Positions 7,921 to 16,852 of a DNA stretch of 64,000 bases are shown here, in pieces. The notes beneath the pieces are model-generated. The model made no database searches and had not been told where the DNA came from. It worked only from the letters and a program-made list of their open reading frames with translations. The position numbers and the translations under genes are program-made. Within the stretch, counting starts at the first letter, position 1. The number at the start of each line of letters is the position of its first letter. This DNA is from Phenylobacterium sp. Its GTDB lineage: Bacteria; Pseudomonadota; Alphaproteobacteria; Caulobacterales; Caulobacteraceae. The stretch is from contig NZ_SCTC01000043.1 in assembly GCF_004299445.1 (NCBI RefSeq), forward strand, positions 1-64,000. The letters run 5' to 3'.

Positions 7921-9462
7921 TCAAGGGAGGGCGAGGGCGCGCGCCGCCTCGGCCGGGGTCACCTTCCCCGCGTCGCGGTCGACGCTGTAGTTGGCCGCGC
8001 GCATCGCCTCGACGGAGACGGCGCCGACCAGAGGCTGCAGGGCGTCGAGCAGCCGCCGATCCTGCGCACGCCTGGGCGAGACCAGGATGACCGCATCGTA
8101 GGGCGGGATGGCGCCCCGGGGGTCGCTCAGCACCACCAGCCTGTCGGCGGCGATGCGGCCATCGGACGAGAAGGCGCTGATGACGTCGGCCTCGCCTGAG
8201 CCGAGGGCCCGGTACATGAAGGTGGGCTGGAACGAGCGCTCGGCCTTGAAGGTCAGGTTGTAGGCCGCGTCGACCGCCTTCCATTCGGGCCGCGAGAGGA
8301 ACTCGACGTCCGTCCCCAGGGTGAGGTTGCGCGCCTCGCGGGCCAGGTCGTCCAGGGAGGTCACGCCCAGGGCCTTGGCCCGGTCGGCGCGCATGGCGAA
8401 GGCGTAGGCGTTCTCGAAGCCCAGCGAGCCCAGGACGACCACGCCGTCGCGCTTCTTCAGCTCGGCGGTCAGCTGGGTCAGGATGGCGGCGCGGCCGGGG
8501 TTGTCGGTTCGGCCCAGGACGCTGGTCCAGAGGGTGCCGGTGTAGTCGACGTAGACGTCGATCTCGCCGGCGGCCAGGGCGCGGTAGGCCACGCTGGAGC
8601 CCAGGTTCTCCTTGCGCTCGACCTGGGCGCCGGTGCGTTGGAGGCGATCGGCCATCAGCGCGGCCAGGATGTACTGCTCGGAGAAGTTCTTGGCGCCGAC
8701 CACATAGGCCGCGGGCCGCCCGAAACTGGCCAGCGGCAACAGGGCCGCCGCGGCGCCGACCAGCAGGGCGACGAGGCCCCCGAGGACCATGCCGCGCCGC
8801 CGGGTGCGCAGACCCGTCTCAACGAGGCCCAGCAACTGATCGGTCGTCATGGCCAGGACCGCCGCCGCGGCGCAGCCGAACAGCACCGAGACCCAGTTCT
8901 CGGTCTGCAGGCCGGCGAAGATGTAGTTTCCCAGGCTGGTCTGGCCCACGGGGGTGGAGAGCGTGGCGGCGCCGATGGTCCACACGGCGGCGGTGCGCAC
9001 GCCGGCCATGATCACCGGCGCGGCCAGCGGCAGCTCGACCTGGATCAGCTTCTGGCGGCGGGTCATGCCCACGCCGTCGGCGGCCTGTGAGATCGCCGGA
9101 TCGACGCCCGTGATCCCGGTCACCCCGTTCCGCAGGATCGGCAGGATCGAATAGAGCGTCAGCGCCAGCAGCGACGGCAGGAAGCCCAGGGCCGAGAACC
9201 CCTGCCCCAGCAACGCCTGGGACGCAGCCGAGAGGGCGAGGAGCAGCGGATAGAACAGCGCCAGCAGGGCCAGGCTGGGGATCGTCTGGATCAGGCTGGC
9301 CAGCGCCAGCACCGGCCAGCGCAGGCGCGGGCTCCGGCTGGCCGCCACCGCCAGCGGAAGGCTGATCACCAGGCCCAGGGCCAGCGCGCTGACGCTGAGC
9401 AGCACATGCCAGCCCAGGTATTCCGGCAGAAGCTCGAAGGCGGCGGCCAGTTGCGGGCTCAT
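7921..9462 (-). CDS. Osmoprotectant (OpuC/ProW-type) ABC permease fused to substrate-binding domain
   Basis: 513 aa in two parts. Residues about 1-210 are an ABC permease with about six TM segments and the EAA-like loop (AADGVGMTRRQKLIQVELPLAAPVIMAGVRTA). After another TM (about 225-245), the rest is an OpuAC/QAT-type periplasmic binding domain beginning VGAKNFSEQYILAALMADRL and containing VDYTGTLW and the paired-lobe motifs. Such fusions import glycine betaine, choline or related quaternary amines. The stop overlaps no other gene; the start overlaps the ATPase gene by 4 bp. The exact ligand cannot be read from sequence alone. Confidence 0.92.
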   Translation of the reverse strand: MSPQLAAAFELLPEYLGWHVLLSVSALALGLVISLPLAVAASRSPRLRWPVLALASLIQTIPSLALLALFYPLLLALSAASQALLGQGFSALGFLPSLLALTLYSILPILRNGVTGITGVDPAISQAADGVGMTRRQKLIQVELPLAAPVIMAGVRTAAVWTIGAATLSTPVGQTSLGNYIFAGLQTENWVSVLFGCAAAAVLAMTTDQLLGLVETGLRTRRRGMVLGGLVALLVGAAAALLPLASFGRPAAYVVGAKNFSEQYILAALMADRLQRTGAQVERKENLGSSVAYRALAAGEIDVYVDYTGTLWTSVLGRTDNPGRAAILTQLTAELKKRDGVVVLGSLGFENAYAFAMRADRAKALGVTSLDDLAREARNLTLGTDVEFLSRPEWKAVDAAYNLTFKAERSFQPTFMYRALGSGEADVISAFSSDGRIAADRLVVLSDPRGAIPPYDAVILVSPRRAQDRRLLDALQPLVGAVSVEAMRAANYSVDRDAGKVTPAEAARALALP

Positions 9463-10226
9463 GCGCCAAGCCTCTCGCGCAGCCGCTCGGCCTGGCGCTT
9501 GGGAGCCTCCAGCAGGGCCAGCACCTGGGGATCCTTCGACGAGGCGAGCAGTTCGGCCGGCGCCCCATCGGCCAGGATGCGCCCGCCCGCCAGCACCACG
9601 ATGCGGTCAGCCAGCAGCACCGCCTCGGCCATGTCGTGGGTGACCATCAGGGTGGTCAGGCCCAGGCGTTCGTGGAGGGCGCGGTAGTCGGCCCCCAAAG
9701 CGTCGCGGGTGACGGGGTCGAGCGCCCCGAAAGGCTCGTCCATCAGCATGAGGCGAGGCTCGGCCGCGAGTGCGCGCGCCACCCCCACCCGCTGGCGCTG
9801 GCCGCCCGACAGCGCCGCCGGCGCGCGGCCGGCCACGTCCGCCGGCAACGCGACCAGCTCCAGCAGCTCGGCCACGCGGGCGGCCATCCTGGATGCGTCC
9901 CAGCCCAGCAGCCTGGGCGTGATGGCGATGTTCTCGGCGACCGTCAGGTGCGGGAAGAGGCCCACCTCCTGGAAGACGTAGCCAATGCGCCGACGCAGCA
10001 GATGGGGCTCGGCCGTCGCCACGTCCTCGCCGGCCACGCTGACCCGCCCCGCGTCGGGGGCGATGAGGCCGTTCACGGTCTTGAGAAGGGTCGTCTTGCC
10101 TGAGCCGGATCCGCCCACCAGCGCCACGAACTGTCCGGCCGAGACCGCGAGGTCGACGCTGTCGAGGGCGGCGTGGGCGCCGTAGCGCTTGGAGACGCCT
10201 GTGAGTTCGATCAGCGCATCGGCCAT
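9459..10226 (-). CDS. ABC transporter ATP-binding protein (osmoprotectant type)
   Basis: The ATG at 10226 (MADALIELTGVSKRYG) is preferred over the longer frame to 10265, giving 255 aa. Walker A is GGSGSGKTT, the Q-loop is VFQEVGLFPHL, the signature is LSGGQRQRVGVARAL, Walker B is LMLMDEPFGALD and the switch His is VTHDMAE. No C-terminal CBS domains are present, unlike many OpuCA/ProV proteins, so osmotic gating through CBS is absent. It is co-transcribed with the fused permease/binding protein downstream through an ATGA overlap. Confidence 0.93.
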   Translation of the reverse strand: MADALIELTGVSKRYGAHAALDSVDLAVSAGQFVALVGGSGSGKTTLLKTVNGLIAPDAGRVSVAGEDVATAEPHLLRRRIGYVFQEVGLFPHLTVAENIAITPRLLGWDASRMAARVAELLELVALPADVAGRAPAALSGGQRQRVGVARALAAEPRLMLMDEPFGALDPVTRDALGADYRALHERLGLTTLMVTHDMAEAVLLADRIVVLAGGRILADGAPAELLASSKDPQVLALLEAPKRQAERLRERLGA

Positions 10227-10313
10227 AACCCCGCGTAGCACTCCCTCGGCGCTTGGGGGAGCCATCGCGCGCGGCTACACGTTGCAGATCGGTTCGAAAC
10301 GGAGTTGTCCCCC

Positions 10314-10808
10314 ATGCGCCGCCCCATCGCCCTCGCCGCCGCACTCGCCTTCGCCGCCACCAGCGCGATGGCCGCCCCCGTGACCGTGTCGCTGAAGACC
10401 GGCGCAGGCGCCGACGCCGGCAAGGCGACCCTGACCGAGGCGCCGAACGGCGTGCTCCTGCGGATCGAGGCCAAGGGCCTGACTCCCGGCTGGCATGGCC
10501 TGCATTTCCACGAAAAGGCGGACTGCTCGAAGGCCGACTTCACCTCGGCCGGCGCCCACACCCACGGCGCCGAGAAGGCCGTGCATGGACTTCTGAATCC
10601 CGCGGCCAACGAGACCGGAGACCTGCCGAACCTCTACGCCGCGGCCGACGGGACCGCGAACGCCGAGATGTTCAAGCGCGTCGTCACCCTGAAGGCGCTG
10701 CAGGACGCGGACGGCTCGGCCCTGGTGATTCATGCCAACGCCGACGACCACATGACCCAGCCGATCGGCGGCGCGGGGCCGCGCGTGGCCTGCGGCGAGA
10801 TCAAATAG
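10314..10808 (+). CDS. sodC: Cu/Zn superoxide dismutase, periplasmic
   Basis: The ATG at 10314 follows a GGAG at 10301-10304. A signal peptide is evident (MRRPIALAAALAFAATSAMAA), so the product is periplasmic, 164 aa. Copper ligands are visible in GLHFHEKADC (two His), the bridging His in AGAHTHG, and VIHANADDH. The Zn-site Asp is in GDLPNL, but the position normally His in H-x-GDLPN is Glu (NETGDLPNL). The disulphide Cys are in KADCS and VACGE. The gene is convergent with fliE, with 1 bp between them, and looks monocistronic. Confidence 0.93.
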   Translation: MRRPIALAAALAFAATSAMAAPVTVSLKTGAGADAGKATLTEAPNGVLLRIEAKGLTPGWHGLHFHEKADCSKADFTSAGAHTHGAEKAVHGLLNPAANETGDLPNLYAAADGTANAEMFKRVVTLKALQDADGSALVIHANADDHMTQPIGGAGPRVACGEIK

Positions 10809-10809
10809 G

Positions 10810-11145
10810 CTAGATCGGCATCCGCATGATTTCCTGGTACGCCGAGATCACCTGATCGCGGACGGCGATGACCGTCTCCAGGCTGGCCTCGGCGGCCGAA
10901 ATCGCGGTGACCACGTCGACCAGTTCGGTGCGGCCGGCCACCTGGGCGGCCATCTGGTGCTCGGCGTGTTTCGAGGCGGCCATCGCGTCGGTCATCGCCG
11001 ACTTCAGGATCGCGCCGAACCCGCCCGGCGGGCCCGCGGCAGGGCTCGACAGCGACGGCATGCCGTCGGCCTCGCCGGGGCCTCCGACCCCGATCCCCTT
11101 CTGGGCGGACGCATAGGCCTTGGCGGCGGCAAGCGGGGTGATCAT
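10810..11145 (-). CDS. fliE: Flagellar hook-basal body protein FliE
   Basis: 111 aa. The C-terminal two-thirds matches FliE ([61 protein letters not shown]). FliE links the MS ring to the proximal rod and is an early export substrate. It is the last gene of the flgB-flgC-fliE operon, 10 bp after flgC. Confidence 0.95.
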   Translation of the reverse strand: MITPLAAAKAYASAQKGIGVGGPGEADGMPSLSSPAAGPPGGFGAILKSAMTDAMAASKHAEHQMAAQVAGRTELVDVVTAISAAEASLETVIAVRDQVISAYQEIMRMPI

Positions 11146-11155
11146 CGGCTAGCCC

Positions 11156-11578
11156 CTACTTCTTCAACAGATCGAGCGTGCGCTGTTCCATGCTGCGCGC
11201 GGTCTCGATGACGTTGAGGTTGGCCTCGTAAGCCTTCTGCGCCTGGCGCATGTCCATCGCCTCGACGAGAGAGCTGACATTGGGCAGTTTCACATAGCCC
11301 TTGGCGTCGGCCGAAGGGTGGCCGGGGTCGTACTCCTGCCGGAACTCGGTCTGGTCGGCCTCGACCTTCGACATCCTCACGCCGCGCGCGCCCGAGATGC
11401 GGGTCGGCTCGAACACCGGGGCCTGACGCCGGTAGGGGTCGCCGCCGGGGGTCTTGGACGTGGAGTCGGCGTTGGCCAGGTTCTCGGCGATGATCCGCAT
11501 GCGCGCCTGCTGGGCGCGGAGCGCTGAGGCCGCGATCGCCTGGGTGACGCCGCCAACGGGCAGTCTGGAGTCGGCCAT
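11156..11578 (-). CDS. flgC: Flagellar basal-body rod protein FlgC
   Basis: 140 aa. It has the rod-protein N-terminal heptad region (ASALRAQQARMRIIAENLANADSTSKTPGGDPYRRQ) and C-terminal helix (VNVIETARSMEQRTLDLLKK type). It forms the proximal rod with FlgB and FlgF. It lies 14 bp downstream of flgB in the same operon. Confidence 0.96.
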   Translation of the reverse strand: MADSRLPVGGVTQAIAASALRAQQARMRIIAENLANADSTSKTPGGDPYRRQAPVFEPTRISGARGVRMSKVEADQTEFRQEYDPGHPSADAKGYVKLPNVSSLVEAMDMRQAQKAYEANLNVIETARSMEQRTLDLLKK

Positions 11579-11592
11579 CTAGCTCTCCTGCC

Positions 11593-12015
11593 TCACGCGC
11601 CCGGCCGCTTGGTGGCCAGGCGCAGCATGCCCATGGACTTCTGATAGAAACTGATCGCCGCGTCGTAGTTCATCCGGGACTCGGCCATCTTGATCATCTC
11701 TTCCTCGAGCACGACCGAGTTGCCGTTGAGCGTGGTCTCGGAGTCGGGAGACCGCACCGTCTTGAACTGGCCGCCGAGGCGCGACTGAGGGCCTTTAGGC
11801 GCGATGTGGCCCGGCTGGGTCACCGACATGGCGCCCGACTGACCCGCCCGCTGCGCCTGGACCCGCGCGTCAAAGCTGAAGGGCTTCATGTCCTCGGGGA
11901 TGTAGCGGGCGGTGTCCGTGTTGGCGACGTTCTGCGCGATGACCTTCTGGCGCTCGCTGAGATACCCCAGCCGGCTGCGCAGCATCGAGAAGAGAGGGAT
12001 GTCGGCCAGGTTCAT
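11593..12015 (-). CDS. flgB: Flagellar basal-body rod protein FlgB
   Basis: 140 aa. The N-terminus (PLFSMLRSRLGYLSERQKVIAQNVANTDT) carries the rod-protein ANNxANxxT-type motif, and the C-terminal helix ends MGMLRLATKRPGA. It is the first gene of flgB-flgC-fliE. A perfect CtrA-type box lies 26-40 bp upstream of its start, in the region shared with divergent fliO. Confidence 0.96.
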   Translation of the reverse strand: MNLADIPLFSMLRSRLGYLSERQKVIAQNVANTDTARYIPEDMKPFSFDARVQAQRAGQSGAMSVTQPGHIAPKGPQSRLGGQFKTVRSPDSETTLNGNSVVLEEEMIKMAESRMNYDAAISFYQKSMGMLRLATKRPGA

Positions 12016-12040
12016 GCCCGGCGACTCTGAACAAACAGGG

Positions 12041-12055
12041 TTAATCCGCGCTTAA
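12041..12055. promoter_or_regulatory. CtrA-type box TTAA-N7-TTAA between flgB and fliO
   Basis: TTAA at 12041-12044 and TTAA at 12052-12055 are separated by exactly 7 bp, the canonical CtrA recognition spacing. The site sits in the 81-bp gap between the divergent genes flgB (start 12015) and fliO (start 12097). In Caulobacter, early flagellar operons are activated by CtrA. TTAA is rare in this high-GC window, which makes a perfect match less likely by chance. Confidence 0.75.
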
Positions 12056-12096
12056 GGGATTCAGCGGCGAATGGGCCTCCTCAGGGACCCCGCCGC

Positions 12097-12366
12097 ATGG
12101 ACCTCGCCACCTTCGCCCGCGCCATATTCGCCCTCGTGCTCACGCTGGGCCTCATCGGGCTGGCCGCCGTGGCGCTGCGCAAGTACGGCCCCGATGCGAT
12201 GGCCCGCTTCCAGGGCGTGCGCAAGGACCGCCGCATGCGGGTGGTCGAGACCCTGGTGCTGGACCCGTCCCGCCGGCTGCTCATCGTCGAGTGCGACGGG
12301 CAGGAACGCCTGGTCTTGCTGGGCGAGGGCCGCGTCGTCGACCTTAAGCCGCGGGACGCCGCCTGA
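12097..12366 (+). CDS. fliO: Flagellar biosynthetic protein FliO
   Basis: 89 aa. A single N-terminal TM helix (residues about 8-28) is followed by a short cytoplasmic domain with RRMRVVETLVLDPSRRLLIVECDGQERLVLLGEG, the FliO signature. FliO assists FliP assembly. The stop overlaps the fliP start by 1 nt (TGATG), so fliO-fliP are coupled. It is divergent from flgB with a shared CtrA-type box. Confidence 0.92.
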   Translation: MDLATFARAIFALVLTLGLIGLAAVALRKYGPDAMARFQGVRKDRRMRVVETLVLDPSRRLLIVECDGQERLVLLGEGRVVDLKPRDAA

Positions 12367-13163
12367 TGCGCGCACTGTTCGCCGCGATCCGCACCCTGCC
12401 GGCCGAGGACTGGCGCCGCGCGGCGCTGATCGCGCTGGTCACCACCTTCGCGGCCATGATCGTCCCGGCCGCCGCGGTGGCCCAGACGCTGAACGTCAAC
12501 CTGGGCACCGGTGCGGGCCTGACCGAGCGCGTGGTCCAGCTGGTCGGCCTGATGACGGTGCTATCGCTGGCGCCGTCGATCGTGATCATGACCACCTCGT
12601 TCGTCCGCATCGTGGTGGTGCTCTCTCTGCTGCGCACCGCGCTCGGCCTTCAGCAGAGCCCGCCGAACGCCGTGCTGATCTCGCTCAGCCTGTTCCTGAC
12701 CGCCATCGTCATGGGCCCCACCTTCGACCGCTCGTACAACGAAGGCGTCCGTCCCCTGCTGGAGCAGCAGATGGAGCTGCCGGCGGCGTTCGACGCGGCG
12801 GGCGGGCCGGTGAAGCAGTTCATGCTCAGCCAAGTGGACCAGGAGGACCTCGCCCTCTTCGTGCGCCTGTCGAAGGTGCCGCGGCCGGCCAACCTGCAGG
12901 AGCTGCCGATCCGCGTGGTCACGCCGGCCTTCATGATCTCGGAGCTGAAGCGGGCGTTCGAGATCGGCTTTCTGCTGTTCGTGCCTTTCCTGGTCATCGA
13001 CCTGGTCGTCGCCAGCGTGCTGATGAGCATGGGCATGATGATGCTGCCGCCGGTGGTCATCAGCCTGCCCTTCAAGCTGATCTTCTTCGTCCTGGTGGAC
13101 GGGTGGCGGCTGGTGGCCGGCAGCCTCGTCGAGAGCTTCCAGCGCGGCGCGCCGGGCGGATAG
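12366..13163 (+). CDS. fliP: Flagellar biosynthetic protein FliP
   Basis: 265 aa. It has a signal-peptide-like N-terminus (TFAAMIVPAAAVAQTLNVNLG), then the FliP core: LSLAPSIVIMTTSFVRIVVVLSLLRTALGLQQSPPNAVL and TPAFMISELKRAFEIGFLLFVPFLVIDLVVASVLMSMGMMMLPP. It has four TM helices after the signal. It is a pore component of the export gate with FliQ and FliR, which are encoded about 5 kb away on the other strand. Confidence 0.97.
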   Translation: MRALFAAIRTLPAEDWRRAALIALVTTFAAMIVPAAAVAQTLNVNLGTGAGLTERVVQLVGLMTVLSLAPSIVIMTTSFVRIVVVLSLLRTALGLQQSPPNAVLISLSLFLTAIVMGPTFDRSYNEGVRPLLEQQMELPAAFDAAGGPVKQFMLSQVDQEDLALFVRLSKVPRPANLQELPIRVVTPAFMISELKRAFEIGFLLFVPFLVIDLVVASVLMSMGMMMLPPVVISLPFKLIFFVLVDGWRLVAGSLVESFQRGAPGG

Positions 13164-13243
13164 CGGCGACGCGGCCAAGCTCGCCTTCCCCGTGCAGTCG
13201 ATCAGCGTGCGGGGGAATTCGCTCGCACGATTCACGTACCAGG

Positions 13244-13261
13244 GTTCAGTTAACTCGAACC
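13244..13261. repeat. Near-palindrome GGTTC-AGTTAACT-C-GAACC before the PEP-CTERM gene
   Basis: GGTTC at 13243-13247 and GAACC at 13257-13261 flank the 8-bp palindrome AGTTAACT. It lies 14 bp before the GTG start at 13276, a position suited to a repressor operator or 5'-UTR hairpin. No binding protein can be named. Confidence 0.35.
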
Positions 13262-13275
13262 TTGGGGAGAAAACT

Positions 13276-13923
13276 GTGCGCAACACCTTTGCGGCCGCGG
13301 CCGCCATCATCGCCTTCGCAGCCGCCGGCGCGGCTTCGGCCGATACCATCTACACAACTCGGGCTGCGTTCGACGGCGCCACGTCCGGGCAGTCGATCGC
13401 CGACTTCGACGGGGTCGCGGGCGCTGGCAGCTTCGCCAGCTATGGCAACGGACCCTATGTCGAGAGCGGCATGACCTTCACGGGCAACGGCAGCATGTTC
13501 GTGATCGATCCGGGCTACTACGGCTCCAGCTATGCGGGCGGCGGCTTCCTGAATTCGGACTACGCGAACCCCAACGTCATCACCGTCAACTTCGCGGCCA
13601 GCCAAGCGTTCGGCTTCGACTTCGGCGCGCTGACCGCCGGCGCTGTGCAGTTCTCGCTGGCGTTCTCGAATGGCTCGAACGTGGTGACCCAGGTGTCGCT
13701 GAACAGCATCGGCACTACGAACGCGCTCGACTTCTTCGGGATCGTCACCAATACGGCCTTCACGTCGGTGTCGATCACCATGAACGACGCGCCGCAGTAC
13801 AACGCCCTCGACAACGTCACGATCGGCGGCGCGGTGCCGGAACCGGCGACGTGGGCGCTGATGATCGGCGGCTTCGGGCTGGCCGGTTCGGCGCTGCGCC
13901 GTCGCCGCGCAGTGACCGCCTAG
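13276..13923 (+). CDS. PEPxxWA-CTERM sorting domain-containing protein
   Basis: The GTG at 13276 with GGGGAG seven bases upstream starts a clear signal peptide (MRNTFAAAAAIIAFAAAGAASA), giving 215 aa. The longer frame from 13192 lacks support. The mature region is rich in Ser, Gly, Asn and Thr with low charge, as in extracellular beta-rich proteins. It ends VPEPATWALMIGGFGLAG then RRRRAVTA, the PEP-CTERM tail (motif, TM helix, Arg cluster) recognised by exosortase-type enzymes. Function unknown. It is convergent with the TPR gene (1 bp apart). Confidence 0.85.
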   Translation: MRNTFAAAAAIIAFAAAGAASADTIYTTRAAFDGATSGQSIADFDGVAGAGSFASYGNGPYVESGMTFTGNGSMFVIDPGYYGSSYAGGGFLNSDYANPNVITVNFAASQAFGFDFGALTAGAVQFSLAFSNGSNVVTQVSLNSIGTTNALDFFGIVTNTAFTSVSITMNDAPQYNALDNVTIGGAVPEPATWALMIGGFGLAGSALRRRRAVTA

Positions 13924-13924
13924 A

Positions 13925-16849
13925 TCATCCCTTGGCGGCGGGCTTGGGCGGCGAAGCCTGAGCCTGCCGTGCGGGCGGGGCGGCGGGCTTGCCGGTTCCG
14001 ACCGGCGCGGCGCGGGTCTTGAAGCGGCCCTTCATCTTCTCGACCCAGCCGGCGAAGACCTCGTTGTCGGCCGAGACACGGCCGAAATCGCCCACGCTCA
14101 GGCGCCCGGTCGGCGCGCCGGACAGCGCGACACGCAGGGCCTCGGGGTTGTTGGCCTTCTCGTAGAAGCCCTGGTAGCGGCTCTGAAGGCGATCCAGCGA
14201 ACCCTCGTCGCCCGCCAGGCTGTAGGCGACCCCGGCGCGCAGCAGGCGGCCTTCCTCATCCGACGAGAGCGGGGTCGCGGTCTTCCAGCGATCACCCAGG
14301 CTCTTCTCGAACAAGGGGGCGGCGGCGGCCCAGTTCTTCTGTTTCCAGAGGATTTCCGCGCGCAGGTCCTGGGCTTCCTTGCCCGTGTCGCGCTCGATGA
14401 TCTCCAGGGCGCTGTCGTGACGTCCGAGGCTGCTCCAGGCGCGCGCTTCGACCAGGCGGCGTTCCGCGCTGAGCGCGAGGGGCAGCACCGTCGTGCGTGA
14501 GGCGTTGATCGCCTCCAGCGCCAGCTCGGGCTTGCGATCCATCAGGTATATCACGGCGAGGTCCGTGGAGACCTGGGCCTTGGGCACGCCGTCGAGACGG
14601 TTCTCGGCCTGATACTTCAGAAGGTCGGCGGCCTGGGGCAGCAGGTCCACGTCCACCAGGCGGCGAACGATCTTGCGGACCATCAGGTCGCCGTCGGCCC
14701 CCAGCGGGGCCAGCTCGCGGAAGTCGAAGAACAGCGCCAGCGCCTGGGTCGGCTCCAGGCCGTCGGCATGGCCATCCAGGAAGAGCCCGCGGAAGGCGGC
14801 GTTCAGGTCCGCCTGCAGCTGCAGCGCCTCGGGCAGATCGGGCAGGCGCACGCCGGCCGACCGAAGCGCCTCCAGCGCTTCGCGGTAGCGGCCCTGCGCC
14901 AGGTAAAGCTGGCCCAGCGCGCGAATGGTCTCGAGCTCGGTCGCGTCGCCGCGCCAGCGGTAGCGCAGGTTGTCGAAGACGAGCGCCGCCTGCGCGGGCT
15001 TGATCTGGCCCAGTTCGAGGCGGATCTGGGTCGAGCGCAGCACCGCCGGCGCCGAGAGCGACTCCACGGGCGCCGTGGCGATCGCGTTGTAGACCTTCAG
15101 CGCGCGGTCCTTGTAGCCCTGCAGCTCGATGATCCGGGCCTGGACCAGCCGGGCGCGCAGCTGTTCCTCGGGATCGACCTTTTCCTCCAGCGCCATGCGG
15201 ATACGGGTGTCGGCGCCGATCAGGTCGCCCTGGGCCAGCGCGGCCTGGGCGTCGGCGCGGGCGAAGCGCGCCTTCCAAAGGGGCGACATCAGACCGTAGG
15301 CCTCGACGCCCTTCACGAAGAGGGCGCGCGCCTCGCCGTACTGGGCGAGCTGGGTGGCCACGTAGGCGCGCCAGAGGGCGGTCGACGGATCGTCCGCCAG
15401 CGACGGCGCCGAGAAGTCGGTGTCGGCCTCGGCATAGCGGCGCGACAGCGTGCGCGCCACGCCCCGCAGGCCACGGAACTCAGGGTCGTCGAGCATCTCG
15501 GGGTGCTCGCGCGCCAGGGCGTTCAGAAGGCCGATGGCCTCGTAGCTCAGCTCGGAGCCCACAAGGAAGCGGGCCATGGCCATGCGCGCGGCGACCGGCG
15601 CCTCGGGATCCTTGTTCCCGCTCTCGGCCGCGGCGGCGGCGAACAGGCTCTCGTAGCGGCGCAGGAACCCGCCTTCGCCGGTCTTGGCCCATTCGGCGGG
15701 CACGATGGCCGGCATGATCGCCGGCTGCGGGGCGCCCAGCTTGGCGTCTTCACGCTCGCGGGTGGCCCAGGCCGGCGAGAGGGTCAGGCCCTTGGCGCGG
15801 CTGATGCGGACGATCTCGCCGTCGCGCTGGACCGTCAGGTCCTCGACCAGCGACTCGATCGCGAGCCCCTGGATCGACGGCAGCAGCGCCGCGTCGACGA
15901 AGTCGCGGCGCGTGGGGATGCCCTTGGGCGGGCCCAGCGCGGTGACCACGGTCAGGGTGTCGCCCACCACCGGATCGACCATGTTGATGACGCGCGTGGC
16001 GCCGGCCACGGGCGCCTTCAGGGTGGCCGGGCCGCCAGCGGCGTCGCGGCTGACGCGCACGATCGAAGGCTGCGACTGCGGGCCGGGGCCCAGCGAAATG
16101 GTCCAGGTGTTTCCCTGCGAGGCCACGAAGACCGGGGCGTCGGGATCGGCGTCGATGCGGAGCGCCGCGTGGTCGGCGCCCTTGAAGGCCTGCACCCCGC
16201 GCAAGGGCCGGACGCCGCGGGGCGTGGCCGTCACGTCGAGGCTGGCAGGCGCGTCGAAGACCACCCAGACGGCGTCGCCGCGACGGAAGACCGCCGCGCC
16301 CGCGGGGTTGGCCCAGGTGAAGGCGAGCTGGGTCTGGCCGCCGGCCACCTTGGCGTCCATCCGCACCACGCCGCCAGGCGGCAGCGGGTCGGGCCGCGGC
16401 GGTTCGGCCTCGGCGACGGCCACGGTCTCGGCCGCGGCCGCAGGGTCAGCCGGCGCGGCCTCGGCCTTCTCGAAGACGTTGACGTAGGTGGCGCCGTCGG
16501 CCTGGCCGATGCTGACATCGGCGTTGTCGGCCAGGGTGAGGACGAGCTGGACGCCTTTGGCCGTTCGCTTGCGCTCGGCCGACTTGACCCACCTGGGCGG
16601 CGAGGTGAGCAGGCGGGCCACGTCGGGATCGCCCGACATGCTGATCGTGACTGTCTGACCCTGACGGCTGGCGAGCGCGCCGCCGCGGATCTCGATACGC
16701 GAGAAGGTCTCCGCTGTGGCCACACGAACGTCGGGGCCGCCGCGCTGGGCGACGGCCTTGACCGCGGGTGCGACGGCCCCGGCAGGAACCGCGACGCTGG
16801 CGATGCAGGCCGCGGCGACCCCGGAGCGGAGGGCCTTCTTGAGACTCAT
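13925..16849 (-). CDS. Large TPR-type protein of the fliL-fliM operon, exported
   Basis: 974 aa. It has an N-terminal signal peptide (MSLKKALRSGVAAACIASVAVPAGAVA). The first about 300 residues are beta-rich with an AMIN-like look. From about residue 400 it has repeated helical pairs typical of tetratricopeptide repeats (for example LYLAQGRYREALEALRSAGV). It has a Pro/Ala-rich Lys-containing C-terminus. It is the last gene of the fliL-fliM-DUF6468-motE operon, 3 bp after motE. The location suggests a periplasmic protein linked to flagellar motor function, but its role is not established. Confidence 0.8.
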   Translation of the reverse strand: MSLKKALRSGVAAACIASVAVPAGAVAPAVKAVAQRGGPDVRVATAETFSRIEIRGGALASRQGQTVTISMSGDPDVARLLTSPPRWVKSAERKRTAKGVQLVLTLADNADVSIGQADGATYVNVFEKAEAAPADPAAAAETVAVAEAEPPRPDPLPPGGVVRMDAKVAGGQTQLAFTWANPAGAAVFRRGDAVWVVFDAPASLDVTATPRGVRPLRGVQAFKGADHAALRIDADPDAPVFVASQGNTWTISLGPGPQSQPSIVRVSRDAAGGPATLKAPVAGATRVINMVDPVVGDTLTVVTALGPPKGIPTRRDFVDAALLPSIQGLAIESLVEDLTVQRDGEIVRISRAKGLTLSPAWATREREDAKLGAPQPAIMPAIVPAEWAKTGEGGFLRRYESLFAAAAAESGNKDPEAPVAARMAMARFLVGSELSYEAIGLLNALAREHPEMLDDPEFRGLRGVARTLSRRYAEADTDFSAPSLADDPSTALWRAYVATQLAQYGEARALFVKGVEAYGLMSPLWKARFARADAQAALAQGDLIGADTRIRMALEEKVDPEEQLRARLVQARIIELQGYKDRALKVYNAIATAPVESLSAPAVLRSTQIRLELGQIKPAQAALVFDNLRYRWRGDATELETIRALGQLYLAQGRYREALEALRSAGVRLPDLPEALQLQADLNAAFRGLFLDGHADGLEPTQALALFFDFRELAPLGADGDLMVRKIVRRLVDVDLLPQAADLLKYQAENRLDGVPKAQVSTDLAVIYLMDRKPELALEAINASRTTVLPLALSAERRLVEARAWSSLGRHDSALEIIERDTGKEAQDLRAEILWKQKNWAAAAPLFEKSLGDRWKTATPLSSDEEGRLLRAGVAYSLAGDEGSLDRLQSRYQGFYEKANNPEALRVALSGAPTGRLSVGDFGRVSADNEVFAGWVEKMKGRFKTRAAPVGTGKPAAPPARQAQASPPKPAAKG

Positions 16850-16852
16850 GCG

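Noticed and set aside
7884..7935. GGGAGAGGG/CCCTCC repetitive segment at the end of the ABC operon
   Set aside because: Resembles common extragenic GC-rich sequence; symmetry is imperfect, so not listed as a terminator.
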